Part shown: positions 8,034 through 16,784 of the stretch, piece after piece
Position numbering within the stretch: the stretch's first letter is position 1
Layout of the letters: each line of letters starts with the position of its first letter
Source: Ensifer adhaerens
GTDB lineage: Bacteria > Pseudomonadota > Alphaproteobacteria > Rhizobiales > Rhizobiaceae
Direction: 5' to 3'
Assembly (NCBI RefSeq): GCF_020035535.1
Contig: NZ_CP083350.1
Span: 1,932,501 to 1,996,500 of the forward strand
Length of the DNA stretch: 64,000 nucleotides
Translations under genes and position numbers: made by a program
The notes under the pieces: model-generated
What the model saw: the letters and a program-made list of their open reading frames with translations, nothing else
The model's database searches: none
Told to the model about the DNA's origin: nothing

Positions 8034-8999
8034 TCAGTTTCCAAGGCCAAGTTCGGCCAGCTGCTTGCATGTTCTCTGTTCAAGCGGCTTGCCGAAGTTT
8101 CCGGCATTTTCCTTCGTGATAATCGTCGCCTTCAGCACGAGACTTTCAGGAACAGCCTCTTTCTTGGCCAGCCGATCGATGATCTCGACCGCGCTGCAAC
8201 CCATCTGGAAGCCCGAGAACTCACTCGATGCGAGGAGGCGACCGGCGCTAACCGCCTGAACCCCGTCGATCGTTCCGTCCATGCTGACCGCTTGAGCTCC
8301 GCCTCGGCCCGCGGATTCCATGGCCTCGATAGCGCCGAGTGCCATGTTGTCGGAAGCGGCGATGATGCCGTCGATCTGCGGGAATTGCTGCATGAGATTT
8401 TCCATGACTGCGAGCGCCTGCAGACGCTGGTAGTTCGCGGCCTGCGACGCAAGCAACGTGATCCCCGGGTATTTCTTCAACGCTTCCTTGGCGCCAGCCA
8501 CGCGACCGTCACTGGTAGTGGATCCCTTGACGCCTTCGATGATGACGACGTTGCCCTTGCCGCCCAATTTCTCCGCCAGGAGGGTCGTGACTTCAAAACC
8601 AATCTGGTGATCGTCATAGACGACGTAGGAGGTGAAATTGCCCTCGCCTCTGTCGATAAAATTGATAATTGGGATACCGGCGCCGCTTACCTTGTCGACG
8701 GAAGGTTTCATGCCCTTGCGGTCAACAGGAACGAAGATCATGCCCAGTGGTTTCCGAGTTATTGCATCCTCGACCTGGGCGATTTGCTCCTGGAAATTGT
8801 TCGGCCTGGTCGGTGCATATTGAACGGTCGAGTAACCGAGCGATTTCGCGGCTAGAGTGGCGCCCGAACGCGCCTCCTCGAAGAAGGGGTCGACGTTGTT
8901 TTTAGTGAAGACGGCGATCTCGCCAGCCTTGCTATCCTGCGCGTGTGCGCCCGAGACAAAGGCTGTCAAAACCATAATCGCTGCAACTGCTCTTTTCAT
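8034..8999 (-). CDS. Sugar-type ABC transporter, periplasmic substrate-binding protein
   Basis: This is a 321-residue RbsB-like protein. The true start is ATG 8999 with GGGAGAGAAA just upstream, far inside a longer open frame. Residues 1-20 are a signal peptide ending in GAHA-Q. The mature part has the two-lobed type I fold, with EIAVFTKNNVDPFFEEA, NPVD-like FVPVDRKG, DGIIAASDNMALGA and AVSMDGTIDG segments that line the pocket in ribose, galactose and inositol binders. The ligand is probably a sugar, polyol or cyclitol. It is co-transcribed with two permeases and the ATPase. Confidence 0.92.
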   Translation of the reverse strand: MKRAVAAIMVLTAFVSGAHAQDSKAGEIAVFTKNNVDPFFEEARSGATLAAKSLGYSTVQYAPTRPNNFQEQIAQVEDAITRKPLGMIFVPVDRKGMKPSVDKVSGAGIPIINFIDRGEGNFTSYVVYDDHQIGFEVTTLLAEKLGGKGNVVIIEGVKGSTTSDGRVAGAKEALKKYPGITLLASQAANYQRLQALAVMENLMQQFPQIDGIIAASDNMALGAIEAMESAGRGGAQAVSMDGTIDGVQAVSAGRLLASSEFSGFQMGCSAVEIIDRLAKKEAVPESLVLKATIITKENAGNFGKPLEQRTCKQLAELGLGN

Positions 9000-9034
9000 T
9001 TTCTCTCTCCCATTTTTGTCAGGTGGATAGTCAT

Positions 9035-10021
9035 TCAGGCCCGGCGCCAATTGAGGTAGGCGTCGGCAAGTAGCGCCCCCACCAGAACCAGGCCGGTGGC
9101 AAAGGGCTGCCATGCCGAACTGATGGTGAGCATGTTCATTGCGTTGAGGACGATCGTCAGCAGCAACGCTCCAAGAGCGGTGCCAAACAGCGTTCCGGTG
9201 CCACCGAAGAGCGACGTCCCGCCAACGAGGATCGCTGCGATCGAGGGCAGCAGGAATGGGTCGCCCATTCCCGGATCGGCGGAGTTGACGCGACCGAGCG
9301 CGACAACAGCCGCAATTCCCGCACATGCACCGCTAAGAACATAGACTCCGATGAGGTTGCGCCGCAGCGGCACGCCCGCGAGTGCGGCCGCTGCTCGGTT
9401 CGCACCCATCATGACAATTTGCTGTCCGACGGTCGTCAGATGCAGAACCGCGCTGCCAAGGATAGCGACCACGGCCATGATCCAGATCGGAACGGGCAGG
9501 CCGAGCAGAAAGCCGCTGCCAAGGAACCGGAATTCGGCCGGGAAACCGGTGATCGGAACTCCGCCCATGTAGTAGAGCGCGATACCCGAGAGGATCCACA
9601 GCATGCCATAGGTCACGAGGAACGGCGGCAGCCGAAGCCATGCGACCAAAAGGCCATTGATGAAACCGCACGAGACCCCGATCGAAAGCGCGACAGCAAC
9701 TGCGAGTGCAGACGACCCGGTTGCATGCAGGACCCCCGCTGCAACACATGCAGACAGCGTAAGGATTGCTCCCACCGATAGGTCGATCGCGCCAGCGATG
9801 ATTACCACGCCCCCACCAGCAGCGATCAGGAACAGCAGGCTGGTCTGGCGCAGAACATTGACCAGGTTCCCGAACGAGAGGAAATTCTCGTTCAGAACCG
9901 ACACGGACAAGCACAGCACCAGGAGTACGATGAGCCGGACCAGTATCGAACGCAGCTCTGGTCCAAGAGGAGGCAAAGTGTGGACGGCGCGGTTGTCCAT
10001 CCGCTCAGATGTGTGGGCCAT
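9035..10021 (-). CDS. Sugar-type ABC transporter permease (RbsC family), second copy
   Basis: This is a 328-residue inner-membrane protein with about 8-10 hydrophobic segments and the RbsC-family pattern GGGVVIIAGAIDLSVGAI and FLLPSIAAILVGGTSLFGG. ATG 10021 is used because GAGAGGAGCG lies about 9 nt upstream; it begins one base after the stop of the other permease gene. Two different permeases in one operon suggest a heterodimeric channel. It acts in the cytoplasmic membrane with the ATPase at 10993-12594. Confidence 0.92.
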   Translation of the reverse strand: MAHTSERMDNRAVHTLPPLGPELRSILVRLIVLLVLCLSVSVLNENFLSFGNLVNVLRQTSLLFLIAAGGGVVIIAGAIDLSVGAILTLSACVAAGVLHATGSSALAVAVALSIGVSCGFINGLLVAWLRLPPFLVTYGMLWILSGIALYYMGGVPITGFPAEFRFLGSGFLLGLPVPIWIMAVVAILGSAVLHLTTVGQQIVMMGANRAAAALAGVPLRRNLIGVYVLSGACAGIAAVVALGRVNSADPGMGDPFLLPSIAAILVGGTSLFGGTGTLFGTALGALLLTIVLNAMNMLTISSAWQPFATGLVLVGALLADAYLNWRRA

Positions 10022-10022
10022 G

Positions 10023-11003
10023 TTAAGCGCTCCTCTCGCCTGCAAGTCGTTCGACCAGCAACACCGCGATCACCAGAACTCCGATAGCTACGAGCTGAAG
10101 TGACGTGTCTATTCCAACAAGGTTCATGCCATTTCGGAGCACGCCGATGGCAAGCACACCGAGTACCGTGCCGAACAACCAACCGTTCCCACGCTCGAAG
10201 GAAGTGCCTCCCAGTACGACGGCGGCGATAGCGTCGAATTCCATGCCGAGCGCAATCGTCGGATGCCCTGCGTTCGTCCGGGCGATCATGCACAGTGCTG
10301 CAAAGCCCGCAGTCGCACCTGAGAGTGCATAGACTGCACATTTGACGAGCCGCACCCCAACGCCGGAAAGCCGCAGGGCTTCGGGGTTACCTCCGACTGC
10401 CACGACGTAACGGCCGAACACGGTGTGATAGAGCAGCCAATGAAAGATCCCGTAGGCCCCGATGGCGATGAAAACCAGCAGCGGCAGCCCGAAAACATGG
10501 ATTGCAGCGAAGGCCTCGATTTCCGGCCCCAATCCAGAGACGGCATTGCCATCAGTGAGGGCCAGCGCCAGCCCCTGCGCCATTCCGAGGCTTCCGAGTG
10601 TGACTACGAAGGGCGGCATCGCCAATGCGGCCACGCAAAACCCATTGAGAATGCCGAACAGCAAACCGACGATCACGGCGAACAACGTGGCCACTGGCAC
10701 CGAGTATCCGGAAACCAACGCGAGCGCCAAGACGACCCCGCATAGGCTGAGCAGCGAACCCGGGGAGAGATCGATCCCCTCGGTCAAGATGATCAGCGTC
10801 ATCGGGAGCGCGATGAGTAGTAGAATGGAGCTCTGACCCGCAATGTTGACTAGGTTTTGCGGTAGCAGGAAGCGATCAGTCAGCAGAGCGAACACTGGAA
10901 TGAGAACCAGCAGAACAACGCTGACTCCAAGCGATCGGGATCGCAACAATGCGCTGAGCGCACCCTGGCCCCGGTGATCAAGTTTTCCAACATCAATGGC
11001 CAT
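10023..11003 (-). CDS. Sugar-type ABC transporter permease (RbsC family), first copy
   Basis: This is a 326-residue membrane protein with the family motif TLIILTEGIDLSPGSLLSL and the cytoplasmic coupling region FDAIAAVVLGGTSFERG. Its 5' end overlaps the last 11 bases of the ATPase gene and its stop is one base from the next permease start, so translation is coupled. Sequence similarity to the partner permease is moderate, as expected for two halves of a heterodimer. Confidence 0.92.
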   Translation of the reverse strand: MAIDVGKLDHRGQGALSALLRSRSLGVSVVLLVLIPVFALLTDRFLLPQNLVNIAGQSSILLLIALPMTLIILTEGIDLSPGSLLSLCGVVLALALVSGYSVPVATLFAVIVGLLFGILNGFCVAALAMPPFVVTLGSLGMAQGLALALTDGNAVSGLGPEIEAFAAIHVFGLPLLVFIAIGAYGIFHWLLYHTVFGRYVVAVGGNPEALRLSGVGVRLVKCAVYALSGATAGFAALCMIARTNAGHPTIALGMEFDAIAAVVLGGTSFERGNGWLFGTVLGVLAIGVLRNGMNLVGIDTSLQLVAIGVLVIAVLLVERLAGERSA

Positions 11004-12594
11004 CGTGCACCGCCAATTTCATGATTGATTCCTCGGTGAGTTCCTCACCTGACAACTCGCCCCGCACCGTGCCGCTCCGAAGAACGTAGACACGGTCGCA
11101 GAACCCGACGATCTCAGGGAGTTCGGAACTTATCATCAGGATGCCGCTGCCTTCGGCAGCCAATCCTTCGACGAGTTCGAGAATTTCGGCTTTCGCGCCG
11201 ACATCAACGCCGCGCGTCGGTTCATCAATGATGATCAGTCTGCGGTTGCCCTCCATCGGGAGCCATTTGCCGATCACCACCTTCTGTTGATTGCCCCCGC
11301 TGAGGGTTCGAACGGGCTGCGACAGCGACCGTGTCGCAACGCGAAGGCGGTCGACGAGTTTCTGTGCTATGCGACGAGCCTTCGTTCGCGAGCGTATGCC
11401 GCTTGGGAAAATTCTCCACAGTGAGGCGAGTGTCAGGTTGTCGCTGACCGATTTGCTCAGCGCGAGTCCTTCTTCCTTGCGGCTTTCCGGAACAAACGCG
11501 ATGCCTGATCTTACAGCGCGGACAGGATCCGGTTTAAACGGACGACCATGCAGGAGCACCTCACCCCCGCGCTTGGAATCCAGTCCGAATACGGTCCGGG
11601 CGAACTCCGTGCGTCCGGATCCGACCAACCCAGCTAGACCTACCACCTCGCCGCTTCGAACCAGAATGTTCATGTCGACGATCCCGTTGGACGAACCGAG
11701 GGAGCGTGTCTCGAGGATCGTTTCGCCGGGCTCGTTTCTTTGCTTCCGCTGGTAGAACGATCCGACTGTCCTACCCACCATTGCCTTGATCAGTGCTTCC
11801 GGCGTAGTCGAGCTGGGAACCGTGGTAAGAATTTTGTGGCCGTCGCGGAGTACCGTCACGCGGTCAGCGAGGTCGAAGACTTCGCGCATCCGGTGCGAAA
11901 TGAAGACGATTGCGGTACCGCGACGTTTGAGGTCACGGATGATGTCGTGAAGGTTTGTCGCGTCCCGCTCTGAAATAGAGGCGGTGGGTTCATCCATGAT
12001 GAGGACACGAGACTGATGAGCAAGCGCCTTGGCGATCTCGACGAGCTGCTGCTTTGCGATCGTCAGATCCGCCACTTTCCCCTTCGGATCGCCCTGAAAC
12101 CCGACGAGCGCGAGGGCGCGCGTGGCAATGTTCCGTTGCGCGCTTCGATCGATTGAGCAAGGTACCAACGACCTCGGCTCGCGCCCGAGAACAATGTTCT
12201 CCTCGACGCTCAGGTAGGGCACGAGCGCCAACTCCTGATGGATGACGCCGATACCGAGCCGCTGGGCTTGACCGGGCCCGGAAAGCTTGACCGGGGCGCC
12301 GTCGAGAAGGATCTCGCCCGCGTCAGGCGAATGTATGCCTGACAGTGTCTTGATCAGGGTCGACTTGCCGGCGCCGTTTTCCCCAAGCAGGACGTGAACT
12401 TCGCCCGGATATATATCAAGATCGATGCCCTCGAGGACTTTCAACCGACCGAAGCTCTTGCCGACGCCGCGGAGAGCCATGACAGCCCCTGCAGGATTCG
12501 CCGTCTCGTGGTGGTCGGGACCAAGCCAGCTCTTATCTTCACCGGCACCGGTGTCAGGTGACCTGTCTCCTCCAGGATTTATCAGCATGTTCAC
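10993..12594 (-). CDS. Sugar-type ABC transporter ATP-binding protein (RbsA-like, two nucleotide-binding domains)
   Basis: This 533-residue protein contains two ABC domains in tandem. The first has Walker A GENGAGKST and Walker B VLIMDEPTA. The second has a degenerate GLVGSGRTE P-loop, the signature LSGGNQQKV and LIIIDEPTRGVDVGAKAE, the usual asymmetry in ribose-type importers. About 38 residues precede the first domain, longer than usual, so the start may be internal. It powers the two permeases encoded directly downstream. Confidence 0.93.
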   Translation of the reverse strand: MNMLINPGGDRSPDTGAGEDKSWLGPDHHETANPAGAVMALRGVGKSFGRLKVLEGIDLDIYPGEVHVLLGENGAGKSTLIKTLSGIHSPDAGEILLDGAPVKLSGPGQAQRLGIGVIHQELALVPYLSVEENIVLGREPRSLVPCSIDRSAQRNIATRALALVGFQGDPKGKVADLTIAKQQLVEIAKALAHQSRVLIMDEPTASISERDATNLHDIIRDLKRRGTAIVFISHRMREVFDLADRVTVLRDGHKILTTVPSSTTPEALIKAMVGRTVGSFYQRKQRNEPGETILETRSLGSSNGIVDMNILVRSGEVVGLAGLVGSGRTEFARTVFGLDSKRGGEVLLHGRPFKPDPVRAVRSGIAFVPESRKEEGLALSKSVSDNLTLASLWRIFPSGIRSRTKARRIAQKLVDRLRVATRSLSQPVRTLSGGNQQKVVIGKWLPMEGNRRLIIIDEPTRGVDVGAKAEILELVEGLAAEGSGILMISSELPEIVGFCDRVYVLRSGTVRGELSGEELTEESIMKLAVHDGH

Positions 12595-12645
12595 AATTCA
12601 ATCCTCCCAGACATGTATTGATCGCGGCCGTGACCACGAAAGTGC

Positions 12646-12966
12646 TTAAACGAGCGCAACCAGAGCCACGGCAGCGAGCAACACCAGCGGGTACTCAAGC
12701 CGAAGCCATTCGCGGGTGCGAAGAAGGGATGCGACCACACCAAGCAAAACCAGGCCGCCGATCAGAGCTCCGAGCCGCTGGCCATTTGGCCATAGCAGCA
12801 GAACCGCTGCGCAGAGTTCCATCAGGCCGACGAGGACGCGTAGCGCTGGCGGGTATCCCCATTTCTCGAACTCGGCGCGCACGAAAGCGGGCGCGGCGAG
12901 GTTCAGCAAGCCAGCCCATGCAAGGACGATTGCAAGCAAGGCCGACAGTGCGAGATGCATTGTCAT
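12646..12966 (-). CDS. DoxX-like small membrane protein
   Basis: This is a protein of about 106 residues with four hydrophobic helices and the DoxX-like order: LAWAGLLNLAAPAFVRAEFEKWGYP, then LVGLMELCAAVLLLWP, then two C-terminal helices. The ATG at 12966 overlaps the RidA stop as TGATG, so translation is coupled. Function is unknown; DoxX-fold proteins are often linked to redox or sulfur metabolism, and here it is embedded in a catabolic transport operon. Confidence 0.75.
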   Translation of the reverse strand: MTMHLALSALLAIVLAWAGLLNLAAPAFVRAEFEKWGYPPALRVLVGLMELCAAVLLLWPNGQRLGALIGGLVLLGVVASLLRTREWLRLEYPLVLLAAVALVALV

Positions 12967-13442
12967 CACTTGCCCTCGGGGGCCGATTTGGGAAACACCG
13001 CGATCATATCCAGCTCAACGCGAGCGCCCTGGGTTGAAAGCTGGTTGATGCAGATCGTGGTGCTCGCGGGCTTCCAGTCTCCGAAGTATTCCTTGAGAAC
13101 AGCAACCATGCCGTCCTGATCCCGGATGTCGGTCAGGTATTTGGTCACCTTCACCACGTCGGTCCATTGCAGCCCCTCGTGACGAAGAATGGAACCGATG
13201 GTTTCCATAGCGAGCCGGGTCTGGTCCCGGATATCGTTCGGATGATTGTGTTCGTGCAGTTCATGCGGGTGCTTGTGATAAAGCGGCGACGGCGTCGCTC
13301 CCGAGATGAACAGCATATCTCCCGGCGCCTGGACCCGGATCGCCGGCGCATATGGCATGTCAACGTGCCGCTCGGGGATCGTTTGAATTTCGACGATATC
13401 CGGGTTGGTTGGCGAGTGTTTGAAGCCTGGTCCTCTGGCCAT
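12966..13442 (-). CDS. RidA-family protein (reactive intermediate deaminase-like)
   Basis: This is a 158-residue protein from ATG 13442, preceded by GGAGGAAC. The RidA/YjgF core is clear: LFISGATPSPLYH, DIRDQTRLAMETIGSIL, DVVKVTKYLTDIRD and PASTTICINQLSTQGARVELDMIAV, ending with the conserved C-terminal strand. RidA proteins hydrolyse reactive enamines/imines; several subfamilies sit in catabolic operons and may hydrolyse other labile intermediates. It is the first gene of the leftward operon. A close homologue starts at 63556. Confidence 0.9.
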   Translation of the reverse strand: MARGPGFKHSPTNPDIVEIQTIPERHVDMPYAPAIRVQAPGDMLFISGATPSPLYHKHPHELHEHNHPNDIRDQTRLAMETIGSILRHEGLQWTDVVKVTKYLTDIRDQDGMVAVLKEYFGDWKPASTTICINQLSTQGARVELDMIAVFPKSAPEGK

Positions 13443-13530
13443 AAGTTCCTCCTCTGTAGAATTCTGCGGTTGTCGATCAGCCGCATGCGCCTTCAATAAG
13501 TGCAGTATAAATAGCGATGTCAACAATCAA

Positions 13531-13555
13531 TGCAGACGATTGCACAAATATTATA
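13531..13555 (-). promoter_or_regulatory. Operator and -10 of the RidA-ABC operon
   Basis: TGCAGACGATTGCA at 13531-13544 matches the LacI-family consensus found elsewhere in this island, with two changes. A perfect minus-strand TATAAT lies at 13550-13555, so transcription would start inside the operator. A TTGACA on the minus strand at 13518-13523 could serve a second promoter. Confidence 0.55.
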
Positions 13556-13949
13556 CTGCAGTCTGTCTCTGTAAATTCGAATACAGAGGCCCAATTCCTC
13601 GATTGCTATTTCGCCGTCCGAAGAATGCTAACGATTTATATTTGAGGTGCGCAAAGTTAGGCGAGCAGCGTCTGCCAGCCCCGCATGCTCAGCATGGAGC
13701 CGTATGGTCACGTTCGAGTGACTTGCTCAGCGCTTGCTTAGTCCACTGCTCGTCTCAGCAAGCGCACGCGCGCACTACTCTTTGCAGTTCGGGTAACGAA
13801 CGCCGCTGCTGGCCGCCAGCTTTCTTCGATTGAGGGCCATCTTCTCATCTCCCTATTTCGAACCGCGGCTTTCAGCTGGGCAAATTCAGATATCCAGGTG
13901 TGTCGCCGGTTTTCGACGTCCTCCCGTCGATGTCAACAAATGTAGCTCA

Positions 13950-13963
13950 TGCAAACGTTCGCA
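13950..13963. promoter_or_regulatory. LacI-type operator, upstream site
   Basis: TGCAAACGTTCGCA is a near-perfect palindrome differing by one base from the perfect site at 16731. It lies 108 bp upstream of the promoter-embedded site at 14058, a spacing compatible with looping. Confidence 0.6.
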
Positions 13964-14048
13964 TCAAGTGAAAAAATAAGCCTTCCCATTCTGGATGTGG
14001 CTGCGCGCAAATCTCATGGTGGCCTGTGTGCCGAGAGATAAAACTGTA

Positions 14049-14077
14049 TTGACTGACGACAAACGTTTGCATAAATT
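14049..14077 (+). promoter_or_regulatory. Promoter of the SDR gene with an operator in the spacer
   Basis: TTGACT (14049-14054) and TAAATT (14072-14077) are 17 bp apart. The LacI-type site GACAAACGTTTGCA (14058-14071) fills the spacer exactly, so a bound repressor would block RNA polymerase. Confidence 0.65.
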
Positions 14078-14313
14078 TTCCGCGCGAGCGCTGGGTTGCA
14101 AAACCCGAGCTGGCAGCGCGTGAGCCGGGAAACGGCCACCGAGGACATAAAGCGCAGCGGTCCGTTTCGAGAGATTGGCATGTCTCTCGTCATCTGGAGG
14201 AAAGGCTGCTGCGTTGGGTGAATTATCCAGTCGAAACCAAATTGCACCAAGTCTCCACGGATAAGTGTGAGCCGTGGAGGTTCCAATCATTGAGATTCTT
14301 TGAGGAGTGAGAC

Positions 14314-15030
14314 ATGCGTTTGATCGAGAAGGTCGCGGTAGTGACGGGCGCAGCAGGCGGATTTGGCGAGGCCGTTGTCCGGCGATTTGTCGAGGAGGGG
14401 GCGACAGTTGTTGCCGTGGACATGAAGTCCGGCGGTTGGTCGGACGCAAGCGTATATCCGTTCAGCGCTGATGTGACATCTGAGGCGGACTGGAATTCGC
14501 TCGTGAACTTTGCGGTGGGCAAGTTCGGCAAGATCGATGTGTTGGTCAACAACGCAGGAATCATAACGTACGAGACCGTGTTCGATCAGGACCTTGATCT
14601 CTGGGGAAAGATGATTGCGGTAAACCAGACTGGTGTCATGCTGGGGATGAAGTCCGTACTGCCGGGAATGATTGAGCGCGGCCGCGGATCGGTCGTCAAT
14701 GTTGCATCAACATTGGGCGTGGTCGCAGTCAACGGTGCGTTCGCCTATCACGCCACCAAGGCGGCCGTTCTTGGCATGACAAAGAACGCGGCGATCACCT
14801 ATGCCAAGAAGGGCGTCAGAGTGAATGCAGTTCTGCCTGGTATTTCAGATACCGGAATGGTCCGTAGGCAGCCGGAGGACTTCACTGCAGCGGGCGTCGC
14901 GGCCCACCCGATGGGGCGGTTGACCAAACCGGAAGAGATCGCAAATGGCATCCTGTTCCTGGCTAGCGACGAATCCAGCGCGGTAACGGGGATTGGTTTG
15001 CCTGTCGACGGTGGGTACTTGGCGCAGTGA
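14314..15030 (+). CDS. Short-chain dehydrogenase/reductase (SDR)
   Basis: This is a 238-residue classical SDR with GAGGAG at 14302-14307 before the ATG. It has the coenzyme motif TGAAGGFG, the DVT acidic turn, NNAG and the catalytic YHATK; the C-terminus VDGGYLAQ resembles the other SDR's VDGGYTAQ. The start MRLIEKVAVVTG closely parallels MRLANKVAIVTG of the SDR at 6793-7512, so the two are paralogues. It is a single-gene unit between two LacI-type operators and a terminator. It likely oxidises an alcohol of the imported substrate. Confidence 0.92.
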   Translation: MRLIEKVAVVTGAAGGFGEAVVRRFVEEGATVVAVDMKSGGWSDASVYPFSADVTSEADWNSLVNFAVGKFGKIDVLVNNAGIITYETVFDQDLDLWGKMIAVNQTGVMLGMKSVLPGMIERGRGSVVNVASTLGVVAVNGAFAYHATKAAVLGMTKNAAITYAKKGVRVNAVLPGISDTGMVRRQPEDFTAAGVAAHPMGRLTKPEEIANGILFLASDESSAVTGIGLPVDGGYLAQ

Positions 15031-15054
15031 TGCGGCTCGTATGATGAACGCAGT

Positions 15055-15086
15055 AGCGCCTCGCGATAGGGGGGGGCGAGGCGCTT
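15055..15086. terminator. Bidirectional terminator between SDR and lacI-type gene
   Basis: AGCGCCTCG (15055-15063) pairs with CGAGGCGCT (15077-15085) around a G-rich loop. It lies between two convergent genes. Confidence 0.65.
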
Positions 15087-15203
15087 CTGCTGTCATGGGA
15101 TCCTCCACCGGGGATCTCAAATCCAAGAAGGCCGCCCGGTGATTGCAATCCCAAAAGAAGCGTCCACGCGAATGATGCGTGAGCAAGGCCCTCCGTGCTG
15201 GCC

Positions 15204-16229
15204 TCACATTGCTTTTTTCACCGCCTGTGTAGAGCCGCGAATGACGAGTTCGACGGGCAACACCATGTGTTCGGGAGAATAGTCAGTGCCAATCATTTTT
15301 TGAAGCAGGGCGCCTGCTTCGGTGCCTAGCCTGTACTGATGGATTCTCACGGTGGTCAGTGGCGGGTTGATGCGGTCGACCATCAGCATGTCGTTGTAGC
15401 CGGTCACTGATACGTCCGACGGACACCTTAAATTTCGTCGGTTCAGCGCTGTGATGGCGCCCATCGCGAGGCGATCGTTGGCGCAAACAATGGCCGAAAA
15501 CTCGCTGCCTGCAGCGATAAGCTCCTCTACACAGCCTTCGCCATCGATCTCGTTGTAAGCATCGGCAAAAACGACGAGCCGCGGATCGGGGTCGAGGCCC
15601 ATCGCCGACCTATACCTTTCGAAAGCGGCGTAGCGCTCGGCGCCTGTCGAAAAAGTCTGAGGGCCCGCGATGTTGGCGATTTTCCGGTGGCCCAGTGAAA
15701 CGAGATGAGTCAAAACCCTGCGGATACCTTCATCGTCATCATGTACCACGGACGACACGGTCGGTTTGTCCACGCGGCGGTTTACAGTCACAATTGGGAC
15801 CCCCTCCGCAATTGCGCTGTTGAGCGCGTCGTCGTCGCGCTCGACGCTTGCCAGCACCAGGCCGTCCACACCCCGTCCGAGAAAGGTGTCCATCAGGTGG
15901 CGTTCCCGCTGATGATTGCCGTCGGTGTTGCCTACGATTGCGACGTACCCGCTGGCTGCCAGTGAATCTTCGATTCCACGTATGATTGGGGGAAAGATCG
16001 GATTTGTGATGTCCGGAATAATGACCCCGATTGTCCTCGTGCGGTTCGTTCTCAACGAATATGCCGCTGTATTCTGCCGATAGTCGAGTTCTTCACTGAC
16101 GCTAACTATCTTCTCAACCACCTTCGGGTTGATGCGGTGTCGGGTCTTAGGGTCAAGTGCTCTCGAAACCGTAGAAACATGCACTCCAACTCGATTGGCA
16201 ATCTCTTTTAGAGTGACTCTCTGTTTCAT
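15204..16229 (-). CDS. LacI-family transcriptional repressor
   Basis: This is a 341-residue regulator. The start at ATG 16229 (GGGAG upstream) places the HTH VTLKEIANRVGVHVSTVSRAL at residues 5-25; a longer frame upstream is not used. The hinge NRTRTIGVIIPDITNPIFPPI and the sugar-binding-like effector domain (DGLVLASVERDD, FSAIVCANDRLAMGA, TGYNDMLMVDRINPPLTTVRIHQ) follow. It lies between the two outward units it most likely controls, and six sites of the TGCAA-N4-TTGCA type surround it, including one in front of its own gene. The effector is probably the imported compound or a derivative. Confidence 0.93.
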   Translation of the reverse strand: MKQRVTLKEIANRVGVHVSTVSRALDPKTRHRINPKVVEKIVSVSEELDYRQNTAAYSLRTNRTRTIGVIIPDITNPIFPPIIRGIEDSLAASGYVAIVGNTDGNHQRERHLMDTFLGRGVDGLVLASVERDDDALNSAIAEGVPIVTVNRRVDKPTVSSVVHDDDEGIRRVLTHLVSLGHRKIANIAGPQTFSTGAERYAAFERYRSAMGLDPDPRLVVFADAYNEIDGEGCVEELIAAGSEFSAIVCANDRLAMGAITALNRRNLRCPSDVSVTGYNDMLMVDRINPPLTTVRIHQYRLGTEAGALLQKMIGTDYSPEHMVLPVELVIRGSTQAVKKAM

Positions 16230-16268
16230 TTCATGCTCCCCGGGATCCTTCTCGACTTTTACGAGATC

Positions 16269-16282
16269 TGCAATCGATTTCC
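16269..16282. promoter_or_regulatory. Possible autoregulatory operator of the LacI-type gene
   Basis: TGCAATCGATTTCC matches the site at 16678 at 11 of 14 positions and lies 40-53 bp before the repressor start. It is the weakest member of the set. Confidence 0.4.
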
Positions 16283-16677
16283 AAGGGGTTTTGGCTGGGC
16301 CTGATACTGACCGCATGATGAGCATTCGATGTGAACGACACACGACCGAGAACCGGATTGGCTATGCTGGGCTGGCTGTGTCGAACGCAAGCAAGGACTC
16401 TTGACTGGAAAGGCAATTAGCTTTGCGCACTGATGTGCTGGATCGGCGATGCCGAGCCGTCGCCCAAAAGCGTGAGGTCTGGGGGAAGGACTGTCCACTG
16501 TCCGGCTTCTCGCGATCGAAACCCGACCGCAATACAGGCGCTTAGGGCGACACTGCCAGCCGGGGCGGTTCACGCCGTCTGAGCACGCGCCCGCACGAAC
16601 TCGTAGATGTCCCTCCAAAGGCGAAGGCGTTCAAATGCCGCGCAAGCCGTCGGCGTGCAAAAAATTCTATCGAAAGC

Positions 16678-16691
16678 GGCAATCGATTGCA
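16678..16691. promoter_or_regulatory. LacI-type operator upstream of the dioxygenase promoter
   Basis: GGCAATCGATTGCA is palindromic except for its outermost base. It ends 8 bp before the -35 element and its centre is 53 bp (about five helical turns) from the operator at 16731, suiting cooperative binding. Confidence 0.6.
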
Positions 16692-16699
16692 CAATTTTG

Positions 16700-16744
16700 T
16701 TGACGTTGCCGACCGAAGGGCGTAGCTAGTTGCAAACGTTTGCA
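16700..16744 (+). promoter_or_regulatory. Dioxygenase operon promoter with perfect operator over the start site
   Basis: TTGACG (16700-16705) and TAGCTA (16723-16728) are 17 bp apart. The perfect palindrome TGCAAACGTTTGCA (16731-16744) immediately follows and would cover the transcription start. Confidence 0.65.
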
Positions 16745-16784
16745 GCGCAGCGATGCGCAAAAGATGTCGCGAGGAGGCGCGCGG

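Larger units (their letters stand above)
13443..14313. other. Divergent control region between the RidA-ABC operon and an SDR gene
   Basis: No gene is supported in these 871 bp. It contains three LacI-type palindromes (listed separately) and two outward promoters. A 21-codon frame on the minus strand near 13840, with a good ribosome site, may be a leftover or leader and is not annotated. Confidence 0.5.
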
